From NCBI GenBank assembly GCA_947167105.1, contig CAMVGU010000015.1:1-64000 (forward strand): a stretch of DNA of 64,000 bases. Reading direction: 5' to 3'. Of the stretch, positions 55,401 to 62,371 are shown piece by piece. The first letter of the stretch is position 1, and every line of letters begins with the position of its first letter. The translations under genes and the position numbers were made by a program. The stretch is from an uncultured Selenomonas sp. (GTDB lineage Bacteria > Bacillota > Negativicutes > Selenomonadales > Selenomonadaceae). The notes below the pieces were generated by a model. That model was not told where the DNA came from. It ran no database searches and saw only the letters and a list, made by a program, of their open reading frames with translations.

Positions 55401-57527
55401 CTATACCACCGTCCCATCGCTTTCCGTTATGAGGCCGGCACTGCGCAGCCGTTCCTGCACCATGCCTTTCACGGACTCATCGGCATCCGGCAGCAGGAGA
55501 TAAACCTTGCCTTCCAGCTCCCCCATGAAATCCTCATTGCGTATCAGCCGCCCGCAGCGCTCGTCCACCGCCGCATAGTCAAGGCCCGTCATATCCACCC
55601 GCAATACGGAAATCTCCAGTTCCCCCTGCAGCAGGCGCCTGTCTCTGAGCTCTTGTATGATGGCACGGAAAGCAGGCTCCTTCAGCACCCTGGTACCTGC
55701 ATGGTAGCGGCGCTCCTGCACCTCTGCCTCATACTGGTAAGCACGGCCCATGGAGGAGGAAATCAGGCGGGTGGTGATGGACAGGAGATTCTGCTGGTAG
55801 AGGCTCCACTGCTCAAAGGACATGCCAAAAATCTCTATAACCGCTATGACCTCATCCTGATAGACAATCGGCGCCGCAAGATCCGGCGTATCCTTGACCA
55901 GTTCCCGGTTCACATAGATGGACTTCTCCTGCACCAGATTCCTGAGATATGCGTGATCCTCCACCCTCAGGGAGTGGGGACGGGCCTGGGCCAGGCGTCC
56001 CATGCGCACCTTCTGGCGCAGGAAGTACCCGCCTTTGCCCATCACATAGACAGCAATATCCTCCACTGCCAGCACCTGGGCCGTGACAGAGGCCGCCTGG
56101 GTGAAGATATTCTCCGTAGCCACGCTGTCCAGCTGCCGGATAATGCGGTAAAGCCTGCCGATGCTGTCATCGGAATTCACTATCTGGCGATAGAGCTTGT
56201 CCTTCACCGCCACATTCTCATCATACAGGGAGCGCAGGAAATCGTAGCGCTCCTGGGCCTGGGAAGCCTGCCAGGCCGCCGCCTCCCGCTCGTAGGTGCG
56301 CCCGTCCGCAAAATACCCCGTGGCCACCGCCACGAAAATATAGGAAATGAAATGCAGCAAATGCCGCGGCATGTAGAGCAGCGCCACCGCGTTAGCTCCC
56401 TGCAGCAGCAGCGACACCAGCAGGATAACCGAGGAGAAAGCCATGGCTAAGAGGGCCTGGCGCTTGCCGTACAAAAGGCCCATTACGCCTATGTAAACAA
56501 AGTTCACATCAAAATATATCCAGGGATTCACCGGGCTGCCGTCCTGCCAGTAGGCTATCAGCGCCATCAGCAGGGCGCCCAGGATATTTTCCCCGTAGGG
56601 AATCAGCTTTTCCTTCAGTGCCCTGAGCTTCTCTTTCCGTTCCTGTTCCTTGTCGGCCTCCACCTGTGCCTTGGCCAGAGCCCGCTCACCCTCGACAGTC
56701 AGTCTCAGGCCCTCCTGCAGGGCGTATTTGGCGCTCCAGCCCAATTCCTTCTGGGCAGCTTCGGGCTTTGGCAGCGGACGGGAAAAAATCTCCTGTCCCT
56801 CTGCCAGGGTCAGTTCCTTGCCCGTTGCCTGCCGCACTGCTTCCAGGGCCTCCGCCGCAGTATAGGCAGAGCCGCTCATCAAATTCAGCGGCTCCCCTGC
56901 ATAGCCCCTCGCAACGGCCCGGTAGATGCCATAAACCGCATCATCCACATACAGGAAGTCGCGCTGTCCTTCCGTGTCAATAAAGCCGGTACACACGTCA
57001 CCTGTTTCAGCCGCCTGCAGCCATTCCCCCAAAAGGCCCTCCCGTGCAGTTTCCCCTGTGCCGTAAATCTCCGGCGTGCGCAGGATAGTAACCTGCAGCC
57101 CGCTGGTCTTCTGCCAGGCCAGAACAGTATCCTCGGCCAGCCGCGCGGACTGGCTGCACGGTTCCGTCTGTCCCTCCCTGGGCAGGGCACGCAGGGAAGA
57201 CAGCAGGAAGAAATGCCTCACATTGTATTTATGGGAAAGGGCCAGCAGCTCATTGAGCTCCGACAGCCACTTGCCCTCGCCTCCATCCATGCGGGTGCGT
57301 CCCAAAGAGAACATAACAATGGGTATATTCTGAACTCTGAAAATCTCCAAAGGCTCCAGGAATTTCAGCTGTCCCTCCGCCTCCGGCTCCAAATCAAGCG
57401 GCAGCGCATAATAATCCCAGCCCTCCTTGGCGAACAGCCGTTGCAGTGCCTCCCACCAAAAGCACTGCCAGCCCGCTATCAGCACCTTTTTGCCCAGTAC
57501 ATCCTCCGCAGCCATACCCTCCACCAT
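55401..57527 (-). CDS. pelD: PelD with N-terminal SDR-like domain (c-di-GMP receptor fusion)
   Basis: 708 residues. About 14-280: NAD-dependent epimerase/dehydratase-like domain ('RTPEIYGTGETAREG', 'DFLYVDDAVYGIYRAV', 'LNLMSGSAYTAAEALEAV'). The glycine-rich NAD loop is missing (KKVLIAGWQCFWWE) and the YxxxK pair is CSQSA, so it is probably not an active enzyme. About 310-405: four membrane helices. About 430-590: GAF-like domain. About 600-700: degenerate GGDEF, with RNED (663-666) as the c-di-GMP I-site and R693/R695 as the possible second Arg. First gene of the operon. The ATG chosen has GAAAGGG directly before it; MAAEDV is an alternative. Confidence 0.88.
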   Translation of the reverse strand: MVEGMAAEDVLGKKVLIAGWQCFWWEALQRLFAKEGWDYYALPLDLEPEAEGQLKFLEPLEIFRVQNIPIVMFSLGRTRMDGGEGKWLSELNELLALSHKYNVRHFFLLSSLRALPREGQTEPCSQSARLAEDTVLAWQKTSGLQVTILRTPEIYGTGETAREGLLGEWLQAAETGDVCTGFIDTEGQRDFLYVDDAVYGIYRAVARGYAGEPLNLMSGSAYTAAEALEAVRQATGKELTLAEGQEIFSRPLPKPEAAQKELGWSAKYALQEGLRLTVEGERALAKAQVEADKEQERKEKLRALKEKLIPYGENILGALLMALIAYWQDGSPVNPWIYFDVNFVYIGVMGLLYGKRQALLAMAFSSVILLVSLLLQGANAVALLYMPRHLLHFISYIFVAVATGYFADGRTYEREAAAWQASQAQERYDFLRSLYDENVAVKDKLYRQIVNSDDSIGRLYRIIRQLDSVATENIFTQAASVTAQVLAVEDIAVYVMGKGGYFLRQKVRMGRLAQARPHSLRVEDHAYLRNLVQEKSIYVNRELVKDTPDLAAPIVYQDEVIAVIEIFGMSFEQWSLYQQNLLSITTRLISSSMGRAYQYEAEVQERRYHAGTRVLKEPAFRAIIQELRDRRLLQGELEISVLRVDMTGLDYAAVDERCGRLIRNEDFMGELEGKVYLLLPDADESVKGMVQERLRSAGLITESDGTVV

Positions 57528-57586
57528 CCCTTTCGGCAGATTTCCGTTTTTTCAGCTTGATTTCATTTTCTATTCTACAGGGACAC

Positions 57587-57632
57587 AAAAATTCCCTTCC
57601 CCGGCAGAAAATATATCCGCCGGAAAAGGGAA
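57587..57632 (-). terminator. Terminator between holA and the pel-like operon
   Basis: Minus strand TTCCCTTTTCCGGC / GCCGGGGAAGGGAA stem followed by TTTTTG. It insulates pelD from holA; pelD must then have its own promoter within 57528-57590, where I could not assign clear hexamers. Confidence 0.75.
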
Positions 57633-57649
57633 AGAAACGTCTCATTCTG

Positions 57650-58717
57650 TTATGAATCAGCCGTGCAAAGGACAATCAGCGCGTGCTCCAGGCACTCCTC
57701 CCCCGCCTGGCCTGTCTTCAGCAAATAATCCCCGTCAATAAGCTCCAGCATCCCGCGTTTCAGCACCGATTCCGGGAACTTCGCGGCCGCCCGGCCCAGC
57801 TTCTCCGCAATATAGGGATTGAGCCCCAGGGGCTGGGCCAGGGCCTTGCCCCGCACTCCACTGGAAATCAGCACACGGGCCTGCCAGAGCTGGCGCACAT
57901 GCCGCGTCAGGAGGGCCAGGATAATCGTGAAATACGTCCCCTCCGCAAGCTGCCTGTCCAGCAGGGCCAGGGCCTGCCTGGCATCCCGCGCGCTCACCGC
58001 ATCCAGAAGGGCGAAACCCGACACCTCCGGGATACCGGCAAAGACCTGCACCAGCTCCTTTTTGGAGATAAGGCGCCTGTCCGTAAAGAGGGCCAGCTTA
58101 TCAAACTCCTTGTCCAAAAATTCCAGGGAAATGGGCTGCATCAGGCTGACAGCCCCCTGGAAATAGGCCAGGGCTTCCTTGTCAAGCTGCTTGTCTATGG
58201 AATTCAGCTTGCCCGTCAGCCAATCGCCGATATTCCAGGCACGCACCGGCTCTGCCTCCAGCACCAGCCCGACTTTTTCCACGGCCTTGTAGAGTTTCTT
58301 GCGCTTATCCGGTTTCGTGTCCGTCACAAACAGCAGATAGCTGTACTCCGGCATGTTTTCCAAAAAGGACAGCAGGCGCTGCCGGGACTTGTCATCGCCC
58401 TCCCGGCCACTCCCCTCCCCTGCTTTTTGGGAGCTGGCCTTAAAGAGGCATGTATCCTGCACCAGCACCACATTCTTGTCCGCAAAGAATGGCACCGTAT
58501 CCAGCGTGCCCAGCAGCGTGTCCAGATCTACGTCACCCGTGAATTTTTGCAGGCCATCCTGCAGCGCCCCTGGGTCAGGGAACAAAAGCTGCAGCACTCG
58601 CTCCCTGGCCTTTTCGATATAATAATGTTCCTCCCCTGCCAGCAGGAACACATGGGGCAGCGGCCCCTGCCTTAGAGCTGCCATCAGTTCACCGTATTTC
58701 AAGTTCTTTTCCCCCAT
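57650..58717 (-). CDS. holA: DNA polymerase III delta subunit
   Basis: 355 residues. Clamp-loader wrench: 'HVFLLAGEEHYYIEKARERV' at the start, 'FFADKNVVLVQD', 'YLLFVTDTKPDKRKKLYKAV', and C-terminal 'GLNPYIAEKLGRAAAKFPE'. It loads the sliding clamp with the other Pol III subunits. A GTG three codons upstream of the ATG is an alternative start; neither has a good ribosome site. Confidence 0.9.
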   Translation of the reverse strand: MGEKNLKYGELMAALRQGPLPHVFLLAGEEHYYIEKARERVLQLLFPDPGALQDGLQKFTGDVDLDTLLGTLDTVPFFADKNVVLVQDTCLFKASSQKAGEGSGREGDDKSRQRLLSFLENMPEYSYLLFVTDTKPDKRKKLYKAVEKVGLVLEAEPVRAWNIGDWLTGKLNSIDKQLDKEALAYFQGAVSLMQPISLEFLDKEFDKLALFTDRRLISKKELVQVFAGIPEVSGFALLDAVSARDARQALALLDRQLAEGTYFTIILALLTRHVRQLWQARVLISSGVRGKALAQPLGLNPYIAEKLGRAAAKFPESVLKRGMLELIDGDYLLKTGQAGEECLEHALIVLCTADS

Positions 58718-58741
58718 TAAGGGCACTCATTGCGCAGTTCC

Positions 58742-59455
58742 CTAATTCAGCATGCCCTTTTCCTTCAGGCTGACAAAACGGTTATTGCCGATAATGATGT
58801 GATCCAGGACAGGAATATCCATCACCTGCCCCGCCTTCCGCAGACGCTCCGTGACGGCAATATCTTCCTTGCTCGGTGCCGGGTCCCCGGAAGGGTGGTT
58901 ATGCAGCAGGATCACCGAAGCTGCCGAGTAGCGCACCGCCGCCTCAAAGACCTCCCTGGGATGTACCACGGAAGCCGTCAGGGAGCCGATGGAGATCTCC
59001 GGCATCGCCAGGATATGGTTCTTCGTATTGAGCAGCAGCACCGCAAAATGCTCCTTCTGCTCGAAGCGGAAGCGGGGCATGGCGAAATGGGCCACATCCT
59101 CCGGGCCGTGCACCACCTCGACCTTGGCTGCCGCCATGGAAAGCCGCCGCCCCAGCTCCACTGCCGCCAGCACCGTGGCTGCCTTCGCCGGGCCCAGGCC
59201 CGGCAGCTCCGCAAGCTCCGCTGCCGACATGCGGATAATGCCTGTGAGCCCCAGCCCCTGGTAACGGGCCAAAACCTGCTCTGCCAAGCGCAGAACCGAG
59301 TGCTCGCGGGTTCCCGTCCTCAGGAGCACCGCCAGCAGTTCCGCATTTGAGAGCACGGATGCGCCGTAGGCAATAAGCTTTTCCCTGGGACGCTCCTCCT
59401 CCGGTATGTCCCTGACCATAAGCGTCTCCAGCTTACTTGCTGCTTCCTTTCCCAT
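58742..59455 (-). CDS. radC: RadC/JAB-domain protein
   Basis: 237 residues. Helix-hairpin-helix part ('LAELPGLGPAKAATVLAAVELGRR') and the JAB metal site 'HNHPSGDPAPSKED'. The name comes from an early DNA-repair assignment that is doubtful; the true role is unknown. It overlaps the maf gene by 23 nt. Confidence 0.92.
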   Translation of the reverse strand: MGKEAASKLETLMVRDIPEEERPREKLIAYGASVLSNAELLAVLLRTGTREHSVLRLAEQVLARYQGLGLTGIIRMSAAELAELPGLGPAKAATVLAAVELGRRLSMAAAKVEVVHGPEDVAHFAMPRFRFEQKEHFAVLLLNTKNHILAMPEISIGSLTASVVHPREVFEAAVRYSAASVILLHNHPSGDPAPSKEDIAVTERLRKAGQVMDIPVLDHIIIGNNRFVSLKEKGMLN

Positions 59456-60011
59456 ACAGATCTACCCCCGCTTTTTTCGCCAACAGGGCTGTCCGGTACA
59501 GCGGCAGCCCCACCACATTGGAATAAGAGCCTTCGATTCCCTCAATAAATACTGCTGCGCCACCCTGCAGGGCATAGGCCCCCGCCTTGTCCAGGGGCTC
59601 CCCTGTGGCCACATAGCGGCTGATTTCCTCTGCCGTCAGCTCCCCAAACTGCACCTGGGTGCTTACGGCCTCGGAAAAGGTCTGCCCCCCTGAGACCCAG
59701 GCAATGCCTGTCAGCACCTCGTGCCTGCGCCCGGAAAGGGCAGCAAGCATGGAGCATGCCTCCGCCGCATCCCTGGGCTTGCCGTAGATTTTGCCCTCCA
59801 GGGCTACCACCGTATCAGCCCCCAGCACGGCCTCCCCCGGATGCTCCCTGGCCACCGCCTCCGCCTTGGCTGCCGCATTGAGCCGCACCAATTCTGCCGG
59901 GGACTCTGCCTGGGATAGTTCCTCGGCCTCGCTCACTTCCACGCGAAACAAGGCCCCGATCTGCTGCAGCAGCTCACGCCTGCGAGGCGAGCCGGATGCC
60001 AGAATAAACAT
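59433..60011 (-). CDS. maf: Maf-family nucleotide pyrophosphatase
   Basis: 192 residues starting 'MFILASGSPRRRELLQQIG', with 'GADTVVALEGKIYGKP' and 'KAGAYALQGGAAVFIEGIEGSYSNVVGLPL'. Maf proteins hydrolyse dTTP/UTP or modified nucleotides and are linked to septum control in Bacillus. Tightly clustered with radC, as in many Firmicutes. Confidence 0.94.
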   Translation of the reverse strand: MFILASGSPRRRELLQQIGALFRVEVSEAEELSQAESPAELVRLNAAAKAEAVAREHPGEAVLGADTVVALEGKIYGKPRDAAEACSMLAALSGRRHEVLTGIAWVSGGQTFSEAVSTQVQFGELTAEEISRYVATGEPLDKAGAYALQGGAAVFIEGIEGSYSNVVGLPLYRTALLAKKAGVDLYGKGSSK

Positions 60012-60025
60012 CTGCCTGCCTCCTT

Positions 60026-60304
60026 TCAGTTGAACCTGCGGAACAGATAGACCGCCAGCACCACTCCCAGAATGCTGATCAAATTCGGCGCAAAGGCCAG
60101 CCCCAGGGTAAACTGGATGACATACAGGTTAAAGGTGGCCGGTGCCACGTCAAAGACCGGATATGTATCCACCAGATAAGGCATAAAGCCCGACAAAACA
60201 TCCACCTTGCTTAAAAGCTGGCCTAAAAGCCCGCCCAGTATGGCCCCAATCACCACATATAACACACACATGCCGGTTCCCCGGCTCCCTCCGAACCTGG
60301 CCAA
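60026..60304 (-). CDS. DUF4321 small membrane protein
   Basis: 92 residues, started at a TTG with GGAGGGG 7 nt upstream (MARFGGSRGTG). Two or three membrane helices: 'VLYVVIGAILGGLLGQLL' and 'FAPNLISILGVVLAVYLF', with 'PYLVDTYPVFDVAPATFNLYVIQFTLGLAF' between. DUF4321 proteins often precede maf in Firmicutes; role unknown. The long ORF extending upstream is antisense-like noise through a terminator. Confidence 0.8.
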   Translation of the reverse strand: MARFGGSRGTGMCVLYVVIGAILGGLLGQLLSKVDVLSGFMPYLVDTYPVFDVAPATFNLYVIQFTLGLAFAPNLISILGVVLAVYLFRRFN

Positions 60305-60343
60305 AAAAATCCCCTCCAAAACTTGACTATTCGTTCCGGCAGC

Positions 60344-60386
60344 AAAAAATCCTGCCCGGAAAAGTTTACCCCTTTCCAGGCAGGAT
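60344..60386 (-). terminator. Terminator of the ArsB/NhaD-type transporter gene
   Basis: ATCCTGCCTGGAAA / TTTTCCGGGCAGGAT stem followed by six T's on the minus strand. Confidence 0.88.
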
Positions 60387-60405
60387 GTAAAGGTCATTGC
60401 TATGC

Positions 60406-61683
60406 TCAAATCAGATACCGCAGATAAACATAAACCGTGGACAGGACGATGGTAAAGATCATAATGGGGAAGCCCACTTTCAGGTAGTTGATGAAGGTGA
60501 TGCGCACTCCCCGCTCGGCTGCCAGCCCCGCCACGATGAGATTGGCGCTGGCGCCCACCAGGGTGCCGTTGCCTCCCAGGCAGGCACCAAGGGCCAGGCT
60601 CCACCAGATTGGCTCCAGATTGGAAACGCCCATTTCCCCCATGCCCTGTATGAGAGGAATCATGGTGGCCACAAAAGGGATATTGTCCAGCACCGAGGAC
60701 ACAATGGCCGAGAGCCAGAGTACCAGGAGGGAGGTCGCTGTCACGTCCCCGCCGGTGAGCTCCACTGCCTGCTGGGCCAGGCTGCCGATAATGCCTGTCT
60801 CTATCAGTCCGCCTACGGCGATGAACAGGCCGATAAAGAAGAAGATGGTCGCCCACTCCACTGATTTCATGGTGCTTTCCACCAGATGATGGCTGCCCCC
60901 TGCCAGGAGCAGGAGCAAGAAGCCCCCTGCCAGGGCAATGGTGGAATTTTCGATATGGGTCAGGGAATGGGTGAAGAAGCCCAGGATAGTCAGTCCCAGC
61001 ACGAACAGCGCCTTGTAGAGCAGCTTCATATCCTTCAGGGATTCCTTCTCGTCCATCTGCATCATTTCCGCCTGCAGTTCCGGCTTGGTCTCCAGATTCT
61101 TGCGGTAGATGACTTCCATGATAAAGATGACAATGGCCAGATTGATGAAGGCAATGGGAGCCAGGTTCTCAATGAAGGCCACAAAGGTCAGTTCCTTGAC
61201 GGCGCTGCCGATCATGATGTTCGGCGGGTCGCCTATCAGGGTGGCTGTACCGCCTATATTGGAGGCGATAATCTGGGTCAGCAGGAAGGGTATGGGCTTC
61301 AGGTGCAGTTTCTGGGTAATGGAGAAGGTAACAGGCACCATCAGCAGTACCGTGGTCACATTATCCAAAAAAGCGGAAAAGACCGCCGTGATAAGCCCCA
61401 GGTATATAAGCAGGCGGCGCGGCTCCGCCTTGGCTACCTTCGCGGCCTTGACCGCCACATAGTCGAACAGGCCGGTGTGGCTGGTGACTCCCACCAGCAC
61501 CATCATGCCCACCAGCAGCCCCAGGGTATTGAAATCCACATGGTGTATCGCCTGCTCCTGGGACAGGATGCCCAAGAGCAGCATAGCCACTGCTCCCAGC
61601 ACCGCCGCCACCGTGCGGTGTATTTTTTCCGAGACAATCACCATGTACATGAATACGAAAATAATGCCTGCCAGTGTTGCCAT
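60406..61683 (-). CDS. ArsB/NhaD-type (IT superfamily) anion or ion transporter
   Basis: 425 residues, eleven to twelve membrane helices. Family motifs occur twice: 'SAFLDNVTTVLLMVPVTFS' with 'IGDPPNIMIGSAV', and 'VSSVLDNIPFVATMIPLI' with 'GACLGGNGTLVGASANLIVAG'. Members are arsenite or citrate/dicarboxylate transporters or Na/H antiporters; this sequence is closest to the uncharacterised SLC13-like group. No arsenic genes are adjacent. GGAGG lies 6 nt before the ATG. Confidence 0.88.
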   Translation of the reverse strand: MATLAGIIFVFMYMVIVSEKIHRTVAAVLGAVAMLLLGILSQEQAIHHVDFNTLGLLVGMMVLVGVTSHTGLFDYVAVKAAKVAKAEPRRLLIYLGLITAVFSAFLDNVTTVLLMVPVTFSITQKLHLKPIPFLLTQIIASNIGGTATLIGDPPNIMIGSAVKELTFVAFIENLAPIAFINLAIVIFIMEVIYRKNLETKPELQAEMMQMDEKESLKDMKLLYKALFVLGLTILGFFTHSLTHIENSTIALAGGFLLLLLAGGSHHLVESTMKSVEWATIFFFIGLFIAVGGLIETGIIGSLAQQAVELTGGDVTATSLLVLWLSAIVSSVLDNIPFVATMIPLIQGMGEMGVSNLEPIWWSLALGACLGGNGTLVGASANLIVAGLAAERGVRITFINYLKVGFPIMIFTIVLSTVYVYLRYLI

Positions 61684-61781
61684 TACTGCCTCCTTTTCTC
61701 TGCAAAAAAAAATAGACGGAGCCTGCTGCTGAACAGACTCCACCTAAAATCTCCCTATACAATTATAAGGCCATTGTTCCA

Positions 61782-61895
61782 GATTTGCCGTAGGCAAATC
61801 CTCCTCTCGGCCTTTCAACGAGGCAGGAGATATGCTCCCGCCTGCTAAGATGTACACCCCCACTTACAGAAGTGGGGGACATCTTCTGCCTCGTT
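61782..61895. other. Cluster of hairpins with an alternative long-range pairing
   Basis: Part of a 688-nt gene-free stretch (61684-62371). Contains GATTTGCC-GTA-GGCAAATC (61782-61800), a hairpin AGGCAGGAG / CTCCCGCCT (61821-61843), and a strong stem AAGATGT..CCCCCACTT-ACAG-AAGTGGGGG-ACATCTT (61847-61885). AACGAGGCAG (61817-61826) can alternatively pair with CTGCCTCGTT (61886-61895), excluding the second hairpin. Could be an RNA switch, or an end of an IS200/IS605-type element. Confidence 0.55.
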
Positions 61896-61939
61896 ATACT
61901 CTTTAAAGGAAAAATGTTCCTCTCAAGATGCCACATTCT

Positions 61940-61985
61940 CCCCCACCATCCTCAAGAGGGTCCCCCGCCCCCCAATGGGGGCGGA
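61940..61985. repeat. Two-hairpin dispersed repeat, copy 3
   Basis: Same element as at 4478 and 7718. Stem 1 here is ATCCT-CAAG-AGGGT (one G-T pair), stem 2 CCGCCCCC-CAAT-GGGGGCGG. It lies downstream of the RND pump gene. Confidence 0.78.
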
Positions 61986-62246
61986 CTTTTGCTGCGCTGT
62001 GCAGGAGGCAACGGTAATCCCGCGCCCAGGGATGGGCGCTGCCGCCCTCGTTCTCCAAGGAAGGGAACCAGTGTCCCGCCTCGTCCATATCCGCAATAAT
62101 TGCCCGATATGCGGCCATCTGCTGCGTCATCGTCAGTCGCCATAGCCCGCTATGGCTCCTTCCTCTTCCTTGCACCTGACCACATCTCGAACAATTATTT
62201 TTGCGTATCTGAACGAGGTGGGACACCAGGGCGGCGGTTTTCTTTG

Positions 62247-62278
62247 GTTACTTTCTTTGTCCACACAAAGAAAGTAAC
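62247..62278. repeat. 14-bp inverted repeat
   Basis: GTTACTTTCTTTGT-CCAC-ACAAAGAAAGTAAC, exact arms. The motif AAAGAAAGTAAC recurs in intergenic DNA of many bacteria and may be a small mobile or REP-like element. About 95 nt downstream of the RND gene stop; possibly its terminator. Confidence 0.7.
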
Positions 62279-62371
62279 ACCACGAGCCATGCCCGTCAGC
62301 AAAAAAATCTCTCTTCAAGGGAAGGCTTTTTCTTTAGCGAGTACAGGTACATCATACCATAGCATAACACA

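Noticed and set aside
56680..57500. Active UDP-glucose/GlcNAc 4-epimerase (GalE/PelN-like)
   Set aside because: The NAD-binding glycine motif and the YxxxK pair are absent, so an active epimerase is unlikely.
61903..62226. A 107-codon minus-strand frame with a plausible protein start
   Set aside because: It runs through repeat copy 3 and non-conserved intergenic sequence; no ribosome site or family.
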